The translations under genes were made by a program, and so were the position numbers. This document shows positions 51,694 to 60,234 of a stretch of 64,000 bases of DNA, one piece after another. The stretch is taken from assembly GCA_025060615.1 (NCBI GenBank), contig JANXBS010000007.1, positions 1-64,000 of the forward strand. The letters run 5' to 3'. The DNA comes from Anaerolineae bacterium. GTDB taxonomy: Bacteria > Chloroflexota > Anaerolineae > DUEN01. The notes under the pieces are model-generated. The model worked only from the letters and a program-made list of their open reading frames with translations. It ran no database searches and had not been told where the DNA came from. Every line of letters starts with the position of its first letter. The first letter of the stretch is position 1.

Positions 51694-53646
51694 TTATCTC
51701 CTAAAGATCAGCGGCAGATAGACCTTCGGCGGCAGGAACAGGAAGATCTCAACAGTCTCTCGTCGCGAGCCTTCGCCTTGTAGCGCTGTCAGCTCAAAGA
51801 CCATCTGCACCACCCCTGGACCAGGGGCCCCGGGGAGAGCATTTGCGACGTCAAAAGCCACCTGGACCATTCCTTGCCCACCGGCAGGGATCGAGCTGGG
51901 CGTGGTGACCTGGAGATTTGCGATAGGCAGGCTGGGTGGTGGCATGACATGATCGTCACCCTGGGGCGACGAATTCAGCGTGCCATTAGGCCCTGCCCCG
52001 ATGGCCAGCGGCATGAACGTCGTAGAGGTGTACCCCATGCCGACCGGAATGACCTGCACATCATCCCCTTGGGCCGCAGTTTGCACCACGCCATCGGCGC
52101 CTGAAGTGATGTGCTCCTCCGAAGAGAATAGCGTATCATCGCCGCTAGGGATGGTATCGAGTCGGCCATTTGGGCCGGGTTGGATGACGATGGCGTGAGG
52201 CCGTCCTTGGCCCACCGGGATCAGTGGAACGTCGTCCCCTGCTGCGGGCGTATCTGCCAAGCCGTTAGGCCCCACGGTGATCCCGCCACCGAGGGTCTCG
52301 TCGGTGGCGTACTGGCCGCCGGAGCTCATAATCGACTTCAGGCGGAATTGAAGGTTCTCTAGCGGATAACTGGTGTTCGTGTTGGTGAAAACGAGCGTCC
52401 AGGTCACGCGTGAGCCCCACCGGACGTTAAAGGTTATCGGCGGCCCGATAGGCGGGTCCATCTGCTCGAAGATGTTTTCATCTTCGTCTGTCCAACATTG
52501 CTCAGGGTCCAACGGATGCTGCATCCAGCACAAGAGCAACCCGCACAGCCACCCAAATCGCTCCACATCCTTGTGATCCTGGTGCCGCCCCACGATCTTC
52601 TCATCCCACCAATGCTTCATCTCATGGCAGAGGGTCACCTTGGGCTGCAGAGGAGTCACAAAGGCTTTGGGGCAAAACTGAATATCGTTGACTAGGCTCC
52701 CATTCCACTGATAATAACCGAAAGTGCAGGGCTCGCAGTTCGGATCGAAGGTCAGCTCTGGGAAAGGCCAGAACGGGTTACGGAACATCAAGGCCGCAAG
52801 CGCCTTCAAAGCCCGCCACGGATCCCCGGAGGGCGGCACCAGGGGCAGCTCGCGTAGAGTATCTAGAGCCTTCTCGTACTCGCGATCCACCAGGTCGGGT
52901 ATGCCATTGCGATTTCTATCGTAGGAGAAGGGCACACGCATCACTTCGACTACTGGAAATACGTCGTAGAAGAAGACCGGCTCAGACGTCCACTTGTACC
53001 GAGCTTGAGCCGTTAGAGATATTGGTACGAAGGCTTCGGTATTCGTGAAGATGATGCTTGGAGTGATGACTTCTGTCACTAGTTGCCAGTATTGGGGCAG
53101 GGCGTGTTCCAGGGTGATCGTGACCTGGTCGCCGGGCTCCGGGAAGGGCTTGCCGCCGAAATGGAGGGTGAAGTTGCGGATGTAGGGCAGATGGCTCTCG
53201 GTTTCGTCCAACGGAATGGACAACGTGTCCGTGACGATGGAACCTACAGCTTGGTATTCAACGCCGATCACGATACCAGGGGTGTCATGAGAAGTGGAGC
53301 CGGGATGAAACAGGGTCACGCGTGCCCTGTCACAGGGGCCTGTAAGGCAACCCACTGTTCCATGGCCGCTTGCGATAAACCATCTAAGGGTGGCTCCGGT
53401 CATCCGGGCGATCGGTGGGGCGGTACGGGCGGTCACTGTAATCGTCTCTCCCACGGCCAGCCCATCCGGGCTCAAGCGAAGGGGGAGGATTTCCACATCA
53501 ATAGGAGGCAGGACATGGCTGGTGCTCACTTGTTGCCCAGAAGTTAGTCCCTGAGCATGTATGGCTATCATCCCGCCGAGCCAAGCCGCCAGCAGCAAGG
53601 CTATACCCAACGACAGGAGCCAAAGCGAAAGCATTTGCGCTCTCAT
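51694..53646 (-). CDS. Secreted HExxH protein with GDD repeats (putative metallopeptidase)
   Basis: A 650-residue exported protein with an N-terminal signal sequence (LSLWLLSLGIALLLAAWLGG). The centre contains LCHEMKHWWDEKIVGRHQ (~residues 339-356), an HExxH zinc motif with further His/Glu (DHKDVERFG) downstream, so a zinc peptidase is possible. Before it is YDRNRNGIPDLVDREY, a dockerin/EF-hand-like Asp/Asn loop. Residues ~455-575 hold four repeats of ~30 residues with GPNGxxDTxPxGDD cores. It ends VYLPLIFRR, like the subtilase tail. GGGAGG precedes ATG 53646. Cell-surface calcium-binding protease is a hypothesis; the family is unknown to me. Confidence 0.72.
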   Translation of the reverse strand: MRAQMLSLWLLSLGIALLLAAWLGGMIAIHAQGLTSGQQVSTSHVLPPIDVEILPLRLSPDGLAVGETITVTARTAPPIARMTGATLRWFIASGHGTVGCLTGPCDRARVTLFHPGSTSHDTPGIVIGVEYQAVGSIVTDTLSIPLDETESHLPYIRNFTLHFGGKPFPEPGDQVTITLEHALPQYWQLVTEVITPSIIFTNTEAFVPISLTAQARYKWTSEPVFFYDVFPVVEVMRVPFSYDRNRNGIPDLVDREYEKALDTLRELPLVPPSGDPWRALKALAALMFRNPFWPFPELTFDPNCEPCTFGYYQWNGSLVNDIQFCPKAFVTPLQPKVTLCHEMKHWWDEKIVGRHQDHKDVERFGWLCGLLLCWMQHPLDPEQCWTDEDENIFEQMDPPIGPPITFNVRWGSRVTWTLVFTNTNTSYPLENLQFRLKSIMSSGGQYATDETLGGGITVGPNGLADTPAAGDDVPLIPVGQGRPHAIVIQPGPNGRLDTIPSGDDTLFSSEEHITSGADGVVQTAAQGDDVQVIPVGMGYTSTTFMPLAIGAGPNGTLNSSPQGDDHVMPPPSLPIANLQVTTPSSIPAGGQGMVQVAFDVANALPGAPGPGVVQMVFELTALQGEGSRRETVEIFLFLPPKVYLPLIFRR

Positions 53647-53807
53647 AGTTTACCTCCCTAAAAAAAGGGGCTCTGTCCTCCGATGGACCCGGCCATCTAA
53701 GCACCAGGCCATCAGAGAGCGGTTGGGGGAGCGCTTTTTCAAAGGATCCGCCCCCTTTCAGCAGGGGCAGCCGTCCTACATCAAGTCTGGGGTCCCGGTT
53801 CGGAGGT

Positions 53808-54986
53808 TTACAGCGCGCGGCGGAGCACCTCAACCAGTGCTTCGTCGGATAGGGTCACGGGGTTGTAGCGCATCGAGCTGGCCTGCTTCGCTCGCTCGAT
53901 CAGGTCGGGGATGTGTGCCTCTGTGAGGCCGAACTGGGACAGACGGGGGATACGTAATTCCTGCACCAACTCCTCAACGAAGGCGATGCCTGCCTCAATC
54001 GTCGCCTCGTCTGTAGAGAGCCGGCGCCCTAACAGTGCTTCGCCGATATCGGCATAGCGAGTTAAAGTTGGGCTGGTCGGGTCTTGCGCCCGCAATGCAG
54101 CAACATTAGCCGCCATCACATGCGGTAACAGGGCAGCACAGATTACGCCGTGCGGGATGGGGAAAGCAGCTCCCAACGGGGAGGCAAATCCATGCACAGC
54201 CCCCAACCCTGCGTTCGCCAGGCAAATGCCGCCCATAAGGGCGGCCAAAGCCATGTCGTCGCGGGCGGCAGCATCTTCTCCATCGCGATACGCCCGGCGC
54301 AACGAACGCGCGACCATACGGATGCCTGTGAGGGCCATGCCATCTGTCAGCGGCTGTGCCCGGTTAGAGACATATGGCTCGATCAACTGAGTGAGCGCGT
54401 CAAGTCCAGTGCTGGCGGTGATCTCAGGCGGCATGGAGTGAGTCAAGGCTGGATCCACAAGCGCCACACGCGGCAGAAGGTAAGGGCTGCGGATACTGGC
54501 TTTGAAGGCCTTTTCTTTGTAACCGATGACGGCATTGCGCGTGACCTCGGTACCGGTACCAGCCGTCGTGGGCACGGCGATCAGGGGAGCAGCCGGCTTA
54601 GTCAGCGATTTGCCCAGACCCACCACTTCCATATAGTCCAGCGCGGTACCGCCGTTGGTCAGCAGGCCGGAGACCGCCTTGGCTGTGTCTATAGCGCTGC
54701 CGCCTCCCAACCCGATCACCATATCACAGCCGCCATCGCGAGCTTCGTGTAACGCTTCCTCTACCGTGGAGATCTCCGGTTCCCCCTCAACGACATAGTA
54801 AGCTCGCGCAATTTTGTACGAATCCAGAAGGGCAGCCAACTGATCAATGAGGTCCGTCTTGCGCACATGCCGCCCCATCACTACCATCGCCTTGTGGCCC
54901 AGACTGGCCGTCAATTCGCCGATGCGTGCGAACTCCCCTCGTCCATAGATGATGCGCCCCGCTGTATAGAATTCAAACCTCGCCAT
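53808..54986 (-). CDS. Iron-containing alcohol dehydrogenase
   Basis: A 392-residue group III alcohol dehydrogenase. The NAD(P)-binding part shows GLGGGSAIDTAKAVSGLL (~94-111) and AVPTTAGTGTEVTRNAVI (~137-154). The iron ligands lie in STGLDALTQLIEPYVS (Asp, ~191), and in AVHGFASPLGAAFPIPHGVI (two His, ~260-280). It oxidises alcohols or reduces aldehydes, often 1,3-propanediol, butanol or lactaldehyde. Length is normal. It starts at ATG 54986, 60 nt after the LsrG-like monooxygenase gene, with which it is probably co-transcribed. The substrate is not determined by sequence. Confidence 0.94.
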   Translation of the reverse strand: MARFEFYTAGRIIYGRGEFARIGELTASLGHKAMVVMGRHVRKTDLIDQLAALLDSYKIARAYYVVEGEPEISTVEEALHEARDGGCDMVIGLGGGSAIDTAKAVSGLLTNGGTALDYMEVVGLGKSLTKPAAPLIAVPTTAGTGTEVTRNAVIGYKEKAFKASIRSPYLLPRVALVDPALTHSMPPEITASTGLDALTQLIEPYVSNRAQPLTDGMALTGIRMVARSLRRAYRDGEDAAARDDMALAALMGGICLANAGLGAVHGFASPLGAAFPIPHGVICAALLPHVMAANVAALRAQDPTSPTLTRYADIGEALLGRRLSTDEATIEAGIAFVEELVQELRIPRLSQFGLTEAHIPDLIERAKQASSMRYNPVTLSDEALVEVLRRAL

Positions 54987-55046
54987 GTCTCCTCCTCGGT
55001 GCCGCCATGGGCGAGCGCTCCAACGATCGTCTGCTCTTTGCCCAGC

Positions 55047-55352
55047 TTACCAGGCTTCATCCGGCGGAAATAAGCTGTAGTGGCGAACACCCTGTCGCGG
55101 TTGCGCCATCCAATCGGCCACTGTCTCTCGCCAGCGCAGATAGTGAGGGGTCTGTTGGTGGCGAGTGAAATCCTCCTTGGTGCGATACACCTCGTAAAGG
55201 AAAAAGCGAGAGGGATCATCCTCGGCCTGGAGCACATCGAAGCGAACATTTCCGGGCTCCTGACGGGTGTGGATATGGTTTTCTTGCGTGGCCGCAATAA
55301 ACTGATCCACGTATTCCGGCTTTACCCAGACGGTCACGCAGACGACGTACAT
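55047..55352 (-). CDS. Antibiotic biosynthesis monooxygenase (LsrG-like) small protein
   Basis: A 101-residue ferredoxin-like ABM-fold protein. The start MYVVCVTVWVKPEYVDQFIA, middle NVRFDVLQAEDDPSRFFLYE and end FTRHQQTPHYLRWRET follow the LsrG/YgiN family pattern. LsrG isomerises phospho-AI-2; YgiN-type proteins act on quinones. The ATG at 55352 follows AAGGAGGGG. It lies upstream of the iron alcohol dehydrogenase on the same strand, so the pair could process a small carbonyl compound. No lsrABCD or lsrK genes are here, so an AI-2 role is not supported. Confidence 0.88.
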   Translation of the reverse strand: MYVVCVTVWVKPEYVDQFIAATQENHIHTRQEPGNVRFDVLQAEDDPSRFFLYEVYRTKEDFTRHQQTPHYLRWRETVADWMAQPRQGVRHYSLFPPDEAW

Positions 55353-55524
55353 GGGAGCCCCTCCTTCATGTGGGATGGATGATCAGCAGCTGATAATTAT
55401 TTTACCACCCATTCCAGATACCTACAAGCCCTTCATGCAGAGACCATTTAACAGCTTCTCATTCTGCCTAATGGTCATGTTCCTCACGGCAAACCGGCTG
55501 AAGGAGTGATATCTATTTTACGCG

Positions 55525-56100
55525 ATGATATCCGAGCGGTTTATCGAGGCGTTGGCCTTCGCCTTTCAACTGCACGCCGGCCAGCTCCGCAAGGGCACCT
55601 CTATTCCGTACATAGCCCACCTATTGGGAGTGGTTAGCTTGGTGCTGGAGCAGGGCGCCGACGAGGACACGGCGATCGCCGCGCTGCTCCATGATGCTAT
55701 CGAAGACGCTGGTGGGGCAGCTACCCGAGAGGAAATCCGCCGCCGATTTGGCTCTAAAGTCGTCGAGATCGTGGCGAGTTGCACGGACGCCGAGACCTTT
55801 CCTAAGCCTGCCTGGCGAGAGCGCAAGGAGGCGTATATCGCCCATATCCGAGAGGCCTCGCCAGCAGCCCGCCTGGTGACAGCCGCTGACAAACTGCACA
55901 ATGCCCGCGCGATCCTTGCGGATTACCGGGCCATTGGTGAGGAGCTGTGGAGCCGCTTTAACGGTGGTAAGGAGGGGACCTTGTGGTATTACCGCGCGCT
56001 GGTGAAGGCTCTCCAAGAGGCTGGTCCTAACCCTTTGGTCGAGGAGCTGGATCGAGTGGTGGCTGAGATCGAGCGTTTAACAGCTCAGGAGACTTCCTAA
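55525..56100 (+). CDS. HD-domain (p)ppGpp hydrolase-like protein (MESH1/SpoT-type)
   Basis: A 191-residue HD protein related to the hydrolase domain of SpoT/RelA and metazoan MESH1. Key blocks are HAGQLRKGTSIPYIAHLLGV (residues ~17-36), AIAALLHDAIEDAG (HD pair, ~58-71) and LVTAADKLHNARAIL (~115-129), matching the metal and guanosine-tetraphosphate sites. There is no synthetase domain. It probably degrades (p)ppGpp or a related pyrophosphate nucleotide. The stop shares one base with the ATG of the following YgfZ gene (TAATG). The only clear AAGGAG lies 18 nt before ATG 55525, so the start is not fully secure. Confidence 0.85.
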   Translation: MISERFIEALAFAFQLHAGQLRKGTSIPYIAHLLGVVSLVLEQGADEDTAIAALLHDAIEDAGGAATREEIRRRFGSKVVEIVASCTDAETFPKPAWRERKEAYIAHIREASPAARLVTAADKLHNARAILADYRAIGEELWSRFNGGKEGTLWYYRALVKALQEAGPNPLVEELDRVVAEIERLTAQETS

Positions 56101-57080
56101 TGACCTCGATGTCTTGGAACCTATCAGGCTATGAGGCGGCGTATCAACGTGCTGCCTTTTTCATCTGGCCCGATGCCGGCTATCTGCAGATCGGCGGAGA
56201 GGATCGCGCTGCATTTCTGCAGCGACAGACGACCAATGATGTCCGCTTGCTCAGCCCCGAGCGTGCCATCGTCACCGTGCTCACATCTCCTACCGCGCGT
56301 ATCCTCGACGTGTTTTTGCTGTTGCAGGAGCCAGAGACGATCGGGGTGATCACCTTGCCTGGGCGTGGAACAACCACGGGGCGCTACCTGCGCGGCCGGA
56401 TCTTTTTCATGGACCGGGTCACCGTGACCGACGCAAGCTCCGCCATCGCTCAGATAGACTTAGAGGGCCCCAGGGCGGCCGATGTCCTACGCGCGCTGGG
56501 CGTTGCCCTAGCGCCGGCTTTAGACCAAGTCGTACATGTTACGATCGGTGGCGCTCCGGCGCGCGTGATCGGCCGTAAGGGGCTGGCAGGGCTTGGGTAT
56601 CGGCTACTGGTACCGGCAGAGGCGTTGGAGAGGCTCATCAAGGCGTTAGAGGCAAGCGGTGCCGAGTCACTCACAGCCGAGAGCTATGAGGCGTTACGGG
56701 TCGAATCCGGGCTGCCCGGCCCTCGCGGCGAGCTGACCGAGGAGTATACGCCGCTAGAGGTTCATCTACAGGATGCGATTTCCGATCGTAAGGGATGTTA
56801 CACTGGCCAAGAGATCATCGCACGCCAGATCACGTATGATAAGGTGACACGCCATCTGGTTGGGCTACAAGCGGAGGCGCCTGTTGCTATTGGAGATCAG
56901 GTGCTGGCTGAGGACAGGCAGGTGGGCGTGATCACTTCGGCGGCCGTCTCTCCTCGCTTCGGCCCAATCGCCTTGGCCGTCCTCAAGCGGCCTTATGACC
57001 AACCGGGCACGGTGGTAACGGCCGTCGGGGAGAACGTTTCTGCTCGCGCAACGGTTACATCGCTGCCATTCTCCCGTTAA
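56100..57080 (+). CDS. ygfZ: YgfZ/GcvT-domain folate-binding protein
   Basis: A 326-residue protein of the YgfZ/IBA57 family, which helps assemble or repair Fe-S clusters in enzymes such as MiaB, using folate. The fold is that of GcvT: FLQRQTTNDVRLLSPER near the start, IDLEGPRAADVLRALG in the middle, and the diagnostic KGCYTGQEIIARQITY (~residues 225-240), which contains the conserved Cys. The C-terminal barrel is present. The ATG overlaps the stop of the MESH1-like gene. The context (stress nucleotide hydrolase plus Fe-S repair) is suggestive but not diagnostic. Confidence 0.88.
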   Translation: MTSMSWNLSGYEAAYQRAAFFIWPDAGYLQIGGEDRAAFLQRQTTNDVRLLSPERAIVTVLTSPTARILDVFLLLQEPETIGVITLPGRGTTTGRYLRGRIFFMDRVTVTDASSAIAQIDLEGPRAADVLRALGVALAPALDQVVHVTIGGAPARVIGRKGLAGLGYRLLVPAEALERLIKALEASGAESLTAESYEALRVESGLPGPRGELTEEYTPLEVHLQDAISDRKGCYTGQEIIARQITYDKVTRHLVGLQAEAPVAIGDQVLAEDRQVGVITSAAVSPRFGPIALAVLKRPYDQPGTVVTAVGENVSARATVTSLPFSR

Positions 57081-57133
57081 CGAGCTGCTTAAAGAGCATG
57101 GCTCTCGACCCTTGCGAGCAGGTGTTGATGACG

Positions 57134-57502
57134 TCACCCCGCAAGCTGATCTTCTACTTCAATGTGGAAAGGGCCAATCTCTTTCAGATGTGCGTTGATC
57201 ACCACGGTATGTTGGCCTGGCGCCAGAAAGGCCCCTATGACGCGTAGACGAATTTGGCCGTTGACCGGGAAGGACACCGGTCCTCGTTCGCTAATGCGAT
57301 CGGCCAGACGTTCCGAGCGGCCCGCCGCAACGATGATCTGTTCCGGTGTAAACACCCGCTGGTCCACTTGGATGGGCCCCAGCCCGATGACGGTGCCTGG
57401 TGCCAGCGTATTGACGAGCACCATCTCAAAGCCCTCTTCAGTATTCCGAAGGCTTCCCTTCTGATACAGTTGCCGAAGCATTTCGGCAGGCATCCCAGGC
57501 AT
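57134..57502 (-). CDS. Hypothetical beta-sandwich protein (DUF6379-like)
   Basis: A ~122-residue protein. The pattern GFEMVLVNTLAPGTVIGLGP, IQVDQRVFTPEQIIVAAGR and FLAPGQHTVVINAHLKEIGP resembles DUF6379 proteins, the beta subunits that accompany C-glycoside deglycosidases, though I cannot confirm this by eye. The start is uncertain: GTG 57517 or ATG 57502 (GGGGGAT upstream); I chose the ATG. There is no signal peptide. It is a lone gene between convergent YgfZ and the divergently placed Xaa-Pro peptidase gene. No sugar isomerase partner is present nearby. Confidence 0.6.
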   Translation of the reverse strand: MPGMPAEMLRQLYQKGSLRNTEEGFEMVLVNTLAPGTVIGLGPIQVDQRVFTPEQIIVAAGRSERLADRISERGPVSFPVNGQIRLRVIGAFLAPGQHTVVINAHLKEIGPFHIEVEDQLAG

Positions 57503-57716
57503 CCGATCCCCCGGCACAGATCCATAAGGCCGCTCAAGCGCTGATTCATTCTACCTGTTCATGCGGATAGTGGCAAATAGACCTGAAACTTAAGCCCGCT
57601 AACCCCTTTGCTCTTTCGGCCCAACGATCGCTAGGTGGGCCTAACATATCTGGCAACTCTGCACCTCTAAAAGCAGGTCTTGCCGGATCAGCCTTTTAGC
57701 CACTACTGGAGGGACT

Positions 57717-58856
57717 ATGCATGAGGAACAGCGTCAGCGAGCTCATGAACATCTAAAAGCGCGAGGAATCGAACGGGCGCTTTTGGCCAGCCTGTCCAGC
57801 GTCAAATGGCTAACCGGCTTCTCGCCGCCGATCCAGCTCGGTCCTAATGTCTTCGCAGGAGGCCCTCCGCTGGTTTGGTATGAAGGGGGCGAGTTCACGT
57901 TGTTCGTGCTGGACGCGTACGAGGCTGACACCGCCACGTTCAACGCCCAGCCGGGATGCGCCGTAGTCAGCTATCCTGGCTACACCATCGAACGGCCTAT
58001 CACCAGCGCAGAGCACTTAACGACGGCACTACGCTGGAAGCTGAGCGGCCCTCACGCCCGCGGCAGCAAAATCGGTGTGGAAGAGCGAGAGCTACCGGCC
58101 TTCCTATGGAAAACCCTCCGTGACACTTTCGGTGAGGCGGACCTGGTACCTATAGATGGCTGGCTGGACCCATTGCGCCGCGTGAAAACGGCCGAAGAGC
58201 TCGCCAAGTTGAAGGAAAACTTCGCGCTCACGGATATCGGCCATGCCGCCGCGCGTCAGGCCGTGCAGGCCGGCCAGCGCGAGATAGACGTCTGGACAGC
58301 TGTGCATACTGCTATCCAACGGGCTGCTGGCCGGCGCGTCCCCCTGGGTAACGATTGCCTCGTCGGGTACCGCCAAGCCAACATCAGCGGCTGGCCGCTG
58401 GACCTGGGGCTCCGCCCACACGATTCGCTCATCGTGGACCTGAGCACAGTCCTACATGGATACTGGAGCGATAGCTGCGCTACCTACTACGCCGTCGAGC
58501 CGACGCCGCAGCAGATCGCCATGCACCGTACAGTGGAGCGCGCGCTGGAGTTCGCCATCTCGCTCGTCCGCCCTGGCGCGGTGGCTCGCGAGATTGACCG
58601 GCAAGTGCGCCAGTTCATCGCCGATGCCGGCTATCCCGTCTACCCCCATCACACTGGACATGGCATTGGCGTGACCAGCCATGAGGCGCCACGGATTGTG
58701 CCATACAACGACGAGGTGCTGGAAGAGGGCATGGTTATCCTGTTAGAGCCGGGCATCTATCTGCCAGGGGAGACCGCCGTCCGCCTGGAAGATGCCGTCC
58801 TGGTCACAGCCGACGGGGCAGAGCTGCTCACCCACCATGACAAAGGGTTGCCCTGA
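57717..58856 (+). CDS. M24 family metallopeptidase (Xaa-Pro aminopeptidase/dipeptidase-like)
   Basis: A 379-residue pita-bread peptidase that removes N-terminal residues next to proline or cleaves X-Pro dipeptides. The N-terminal creatinase-like domain covers ~1-165. The catalytic domain has all five metal ligands: D241 (IVDLST), D252 (YWSDSC), H315 (HHTGHGIG), E344 (LLEPGIY) and E358 (VRLEDAV). ATG 57717 follows TGGAGGG. The membrane-dipeptidase-like gene 36 nt downstream on the same strand suggests a peptide-scavenging pair. Confidence 0.94.
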   Translation: MHEEQRQRAHEHLKARGIERALLASLSSVKWLTGFSPPIQLGPNVFAGGPPLVWYEGGEFTLFVLDAYEADTATFNAQPGCAVVSYPGYTIERPITSAEHLTTALRWKLSGPHARGSKIGVEERELPAFLWKTLRDTFGEADLVPIDGWLDPLRRVKTAEELAKLKENFALTDIGHAAARQAVQAGQREIDVWTAVHTAIQRAAGRRVPLGNDCLVGYRQANISGWPLDLGLRPHDSLIVDLSTVLHGYWSDSCATYYAVEPTPQQIAMHRTVERALEFAISLVRPGAVAREIDRQVRQFIADAGYPVYPHHTGHGIGVTSHEAPRIVPYNDEVLEEGMVILLEPGIYLPGETAVRLEDAVLVTADGAELLTHHDKGLP

Positions 58857-58892
58857 GGTGCGCCGTCGGTTAGAGCTGGAAAGGAGCTTTCG

Positions 58893-59975
58893 ATGTTGAT
58901 CGTAGATGCCCATCTCGATCTGGCTTGGAACGCGCTGCAGGGAAATCGAGACCTGTTGCGCTCCGTCTACACGATCCGCACCCAGGAGGCTAGGACCCCA
59001 GGCCCCGGCCGCGCCCAGGGGACGGTCGCTCTGCCCGAGATGCGCCAGGGGCGCATCGCCATCTGCTTCGCCACCTTGCTGGCGCGATCCACAGGCAACG
59101 TCGTGCCGCACTTGGATTATCCCTCGCCGGCGCAGGCTTACGGCGTGGCCCGCGGCCAATTGGCTTACTATCGGGCGCTGGAACGGCAAGGGCACATCCG
59201 CATCCTCACCGATCGAGCTGGGCTCGACCGTCACATCGGCGAGTGGCAGGCCTGGGATGCGACGGACTCCATCGATGGGAGCCATAGCCCGCCCCTGGGC
59301 TTCGTCCTCAGCATGGAGAGCGCTGATCCCATCCTCAGCCCTGACCAGTTGTCAGAGTGGTGGGAGGCTGGGCTGCGCGTGGTGGGGCCGGCTCACTATG
59401 GGCCGGGCCGCTATGCCGGTGGGACGGGCACCGAGCTTGGCCTGACTCAGGCCGGTGTAGCCCTACTGGCCGAGATGGAGCGGCTTGGTATGATGCTCGA
59501 TCTGACCCATTTTTCCGATCAGGCCTTCTGGCAGGCTCTAGAGCGCTACCATGGGCCGGTGCTGGCCAGCCATAGCAATTGCCGCGTCTTGGTCCCGCAT
59601 CAGCGCCAGCTCAGCGATGCGCAACTGAAGGCTATCTTCGAGCGGGATGGCGTGATCGGCGTCGTATTAGACGCATGGATGTTGCAGCCCGGCTGGATCG
59701 TCGGACAGAGCACCAATGAGCGCGTCACCCTGGAAAACGTGGTGGATCACATGGATCACATCTGCCAGTTAGTGGGCAATGCCCGGCACGTAGGACTTGG
59801 CAGCGACCTTGATGGCCTCTTCGGCCGCGAGCAATCGCCATGCGACTTAGACACCATCGCCGACCTCCAGAAGCTGGCCGACTTACTCATGCGGCGGGGA
59901 TACGGCGAGGCGGACGTGGCAGCGATCTTGCACGGCAACTGGCTACGGCTGCTACGTCAGGCCTGGAGCCGTTAA
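58893..59975 (+). CDS. M19 family (renal) dipeptidase
   Basis: A 360-residue TIM-barrel zinc dipeptidase of the membrane dipeptidase family, though without a signal peptide or anchor. Metal ligands are visible: H7-x-D9 (VDAHLDLAW), E142 (SMESADP), His in LDLTHFSDQAFW and in ASHSNCR, and Asp in GLGSDLDGLFG. It hydrolyses L- and D-containing dipeptides, and some members act on beta-lactams. AAAGGAG precedes the ATG. It follows the M24 peptidase gene by 36 nt, so both are probably made together for intracellular dipeptide breakdown. Confidence 0.94.
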   Translation: MLIVDAHLDLAWNALQGNRDLLRSVYTIRTQEARTPGPGRAQGTVALPEMRQGRIAICFATLLARSTGNVVPHLDYPSPAQAYGVARGQLAYYRALERQGHIRILTDRAGLDRHIGEWQAWDATDSIDGSHSPPLGFVLSMESADPILSPDQLSEWWEAGLRVVGPAHYGPGRYAGGTGTELGLTQAGVALLAEMERLGMMLDLTHFSDQAFWQALERYHGPVLASHSNCRVLVPHQRQLSDAQLKAIFERDGVIGVVLDAWMLQPGWIVGQSTNERVTLENVVDHMDHICQLVGNARHVGLGSDLDGLFGREQSPCDLDTIADLQKLADLLMRRGYGEADVAAILHGNWLRLLRQAWSR

Positions 59976-60047
59976 GGCGGTAAAGCGCTTGGGTTAGTGT
60001 GAAGTGCCGGCTTCAGGTCAGCGTTCACATAAGCTATGAGAAGCCGT

Positions 60048-60140
60048 TCAATTACGCTTATGAAGCCTGCTCGGCAGCACAACCCACAGCAAAAACATTG
60101 CGCTGAAAGCCGCTACTCCTAAGAACGCCTCGAGTGTCAT
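60048..60140 (-). CDS. 30-residue single-helix membrane peptide downstream of amtB
   Basis: A short frame too small for routine calling: ATG at 60140, TGA ending 60048. The product is hydrophobic (TLEAFLGVAAFSAMFLLWVV), followed by a basic tail (LPSRLHKRN), typical of a single-pass small membrane protein with a cytoplasmic C-terminus. AGGGAGGG lies 8 nt upstream of the ATG, a strong ribosome-binding site. It is on the same strand as amtB and begins 95 nt after its stop, across the 60-nt hairpin repeat. Small peptides of this kind (KdpF, CydX, AcrZ) regulate or stabilise transporters, so a link to AmtB is reasonable but unproven. The rest of the 59976-60234 gap holds no other gene. Confidence 0.6.
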   Translation of the reverse strand: MTLEAFLGVAAFSAMFLLWVVLPSRLHKRN

Positions 60141-60169
60141 GGTTCAAGCCCTCCCTTTTGGGTTTTAAT

Positions 60170-60229
60170 AGAACTCGTCCGAAAACCCCATTGGATAGGC
60201 GAAGGGATTGCCTTCGCCTATCCGTAAAG
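60170..60229. repeat. 60-nt dispersed hairpin repeat, copy 2
   Basis: Matches positions 6556-6615 at 43 of 60 bases. The core stem pairs GGATAGGCGAAGG (60194-60206) with CCTTCGCCTATCC (60211-60223), loop GATT. An A-T pair here replaces the G-C pair of copy 1, so base pairing is conserved while sequence changes. It sits just after the amtB stop codon and before the 30-residue peptide gene, on the minus-strand transcript, where it may act as an mRNA-end or processing element. Confidence 0.6.
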
Positions 60230-60234
60230 TTGCA

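Noticed and set aside
53640-53680. Run of seven T on the minus strand upstream of the HExxH gene, resembling a terminator tail
   Set aside because: I could not find a stable hairpin ending directly before the T-run, so a third leader terminator is not claimed.
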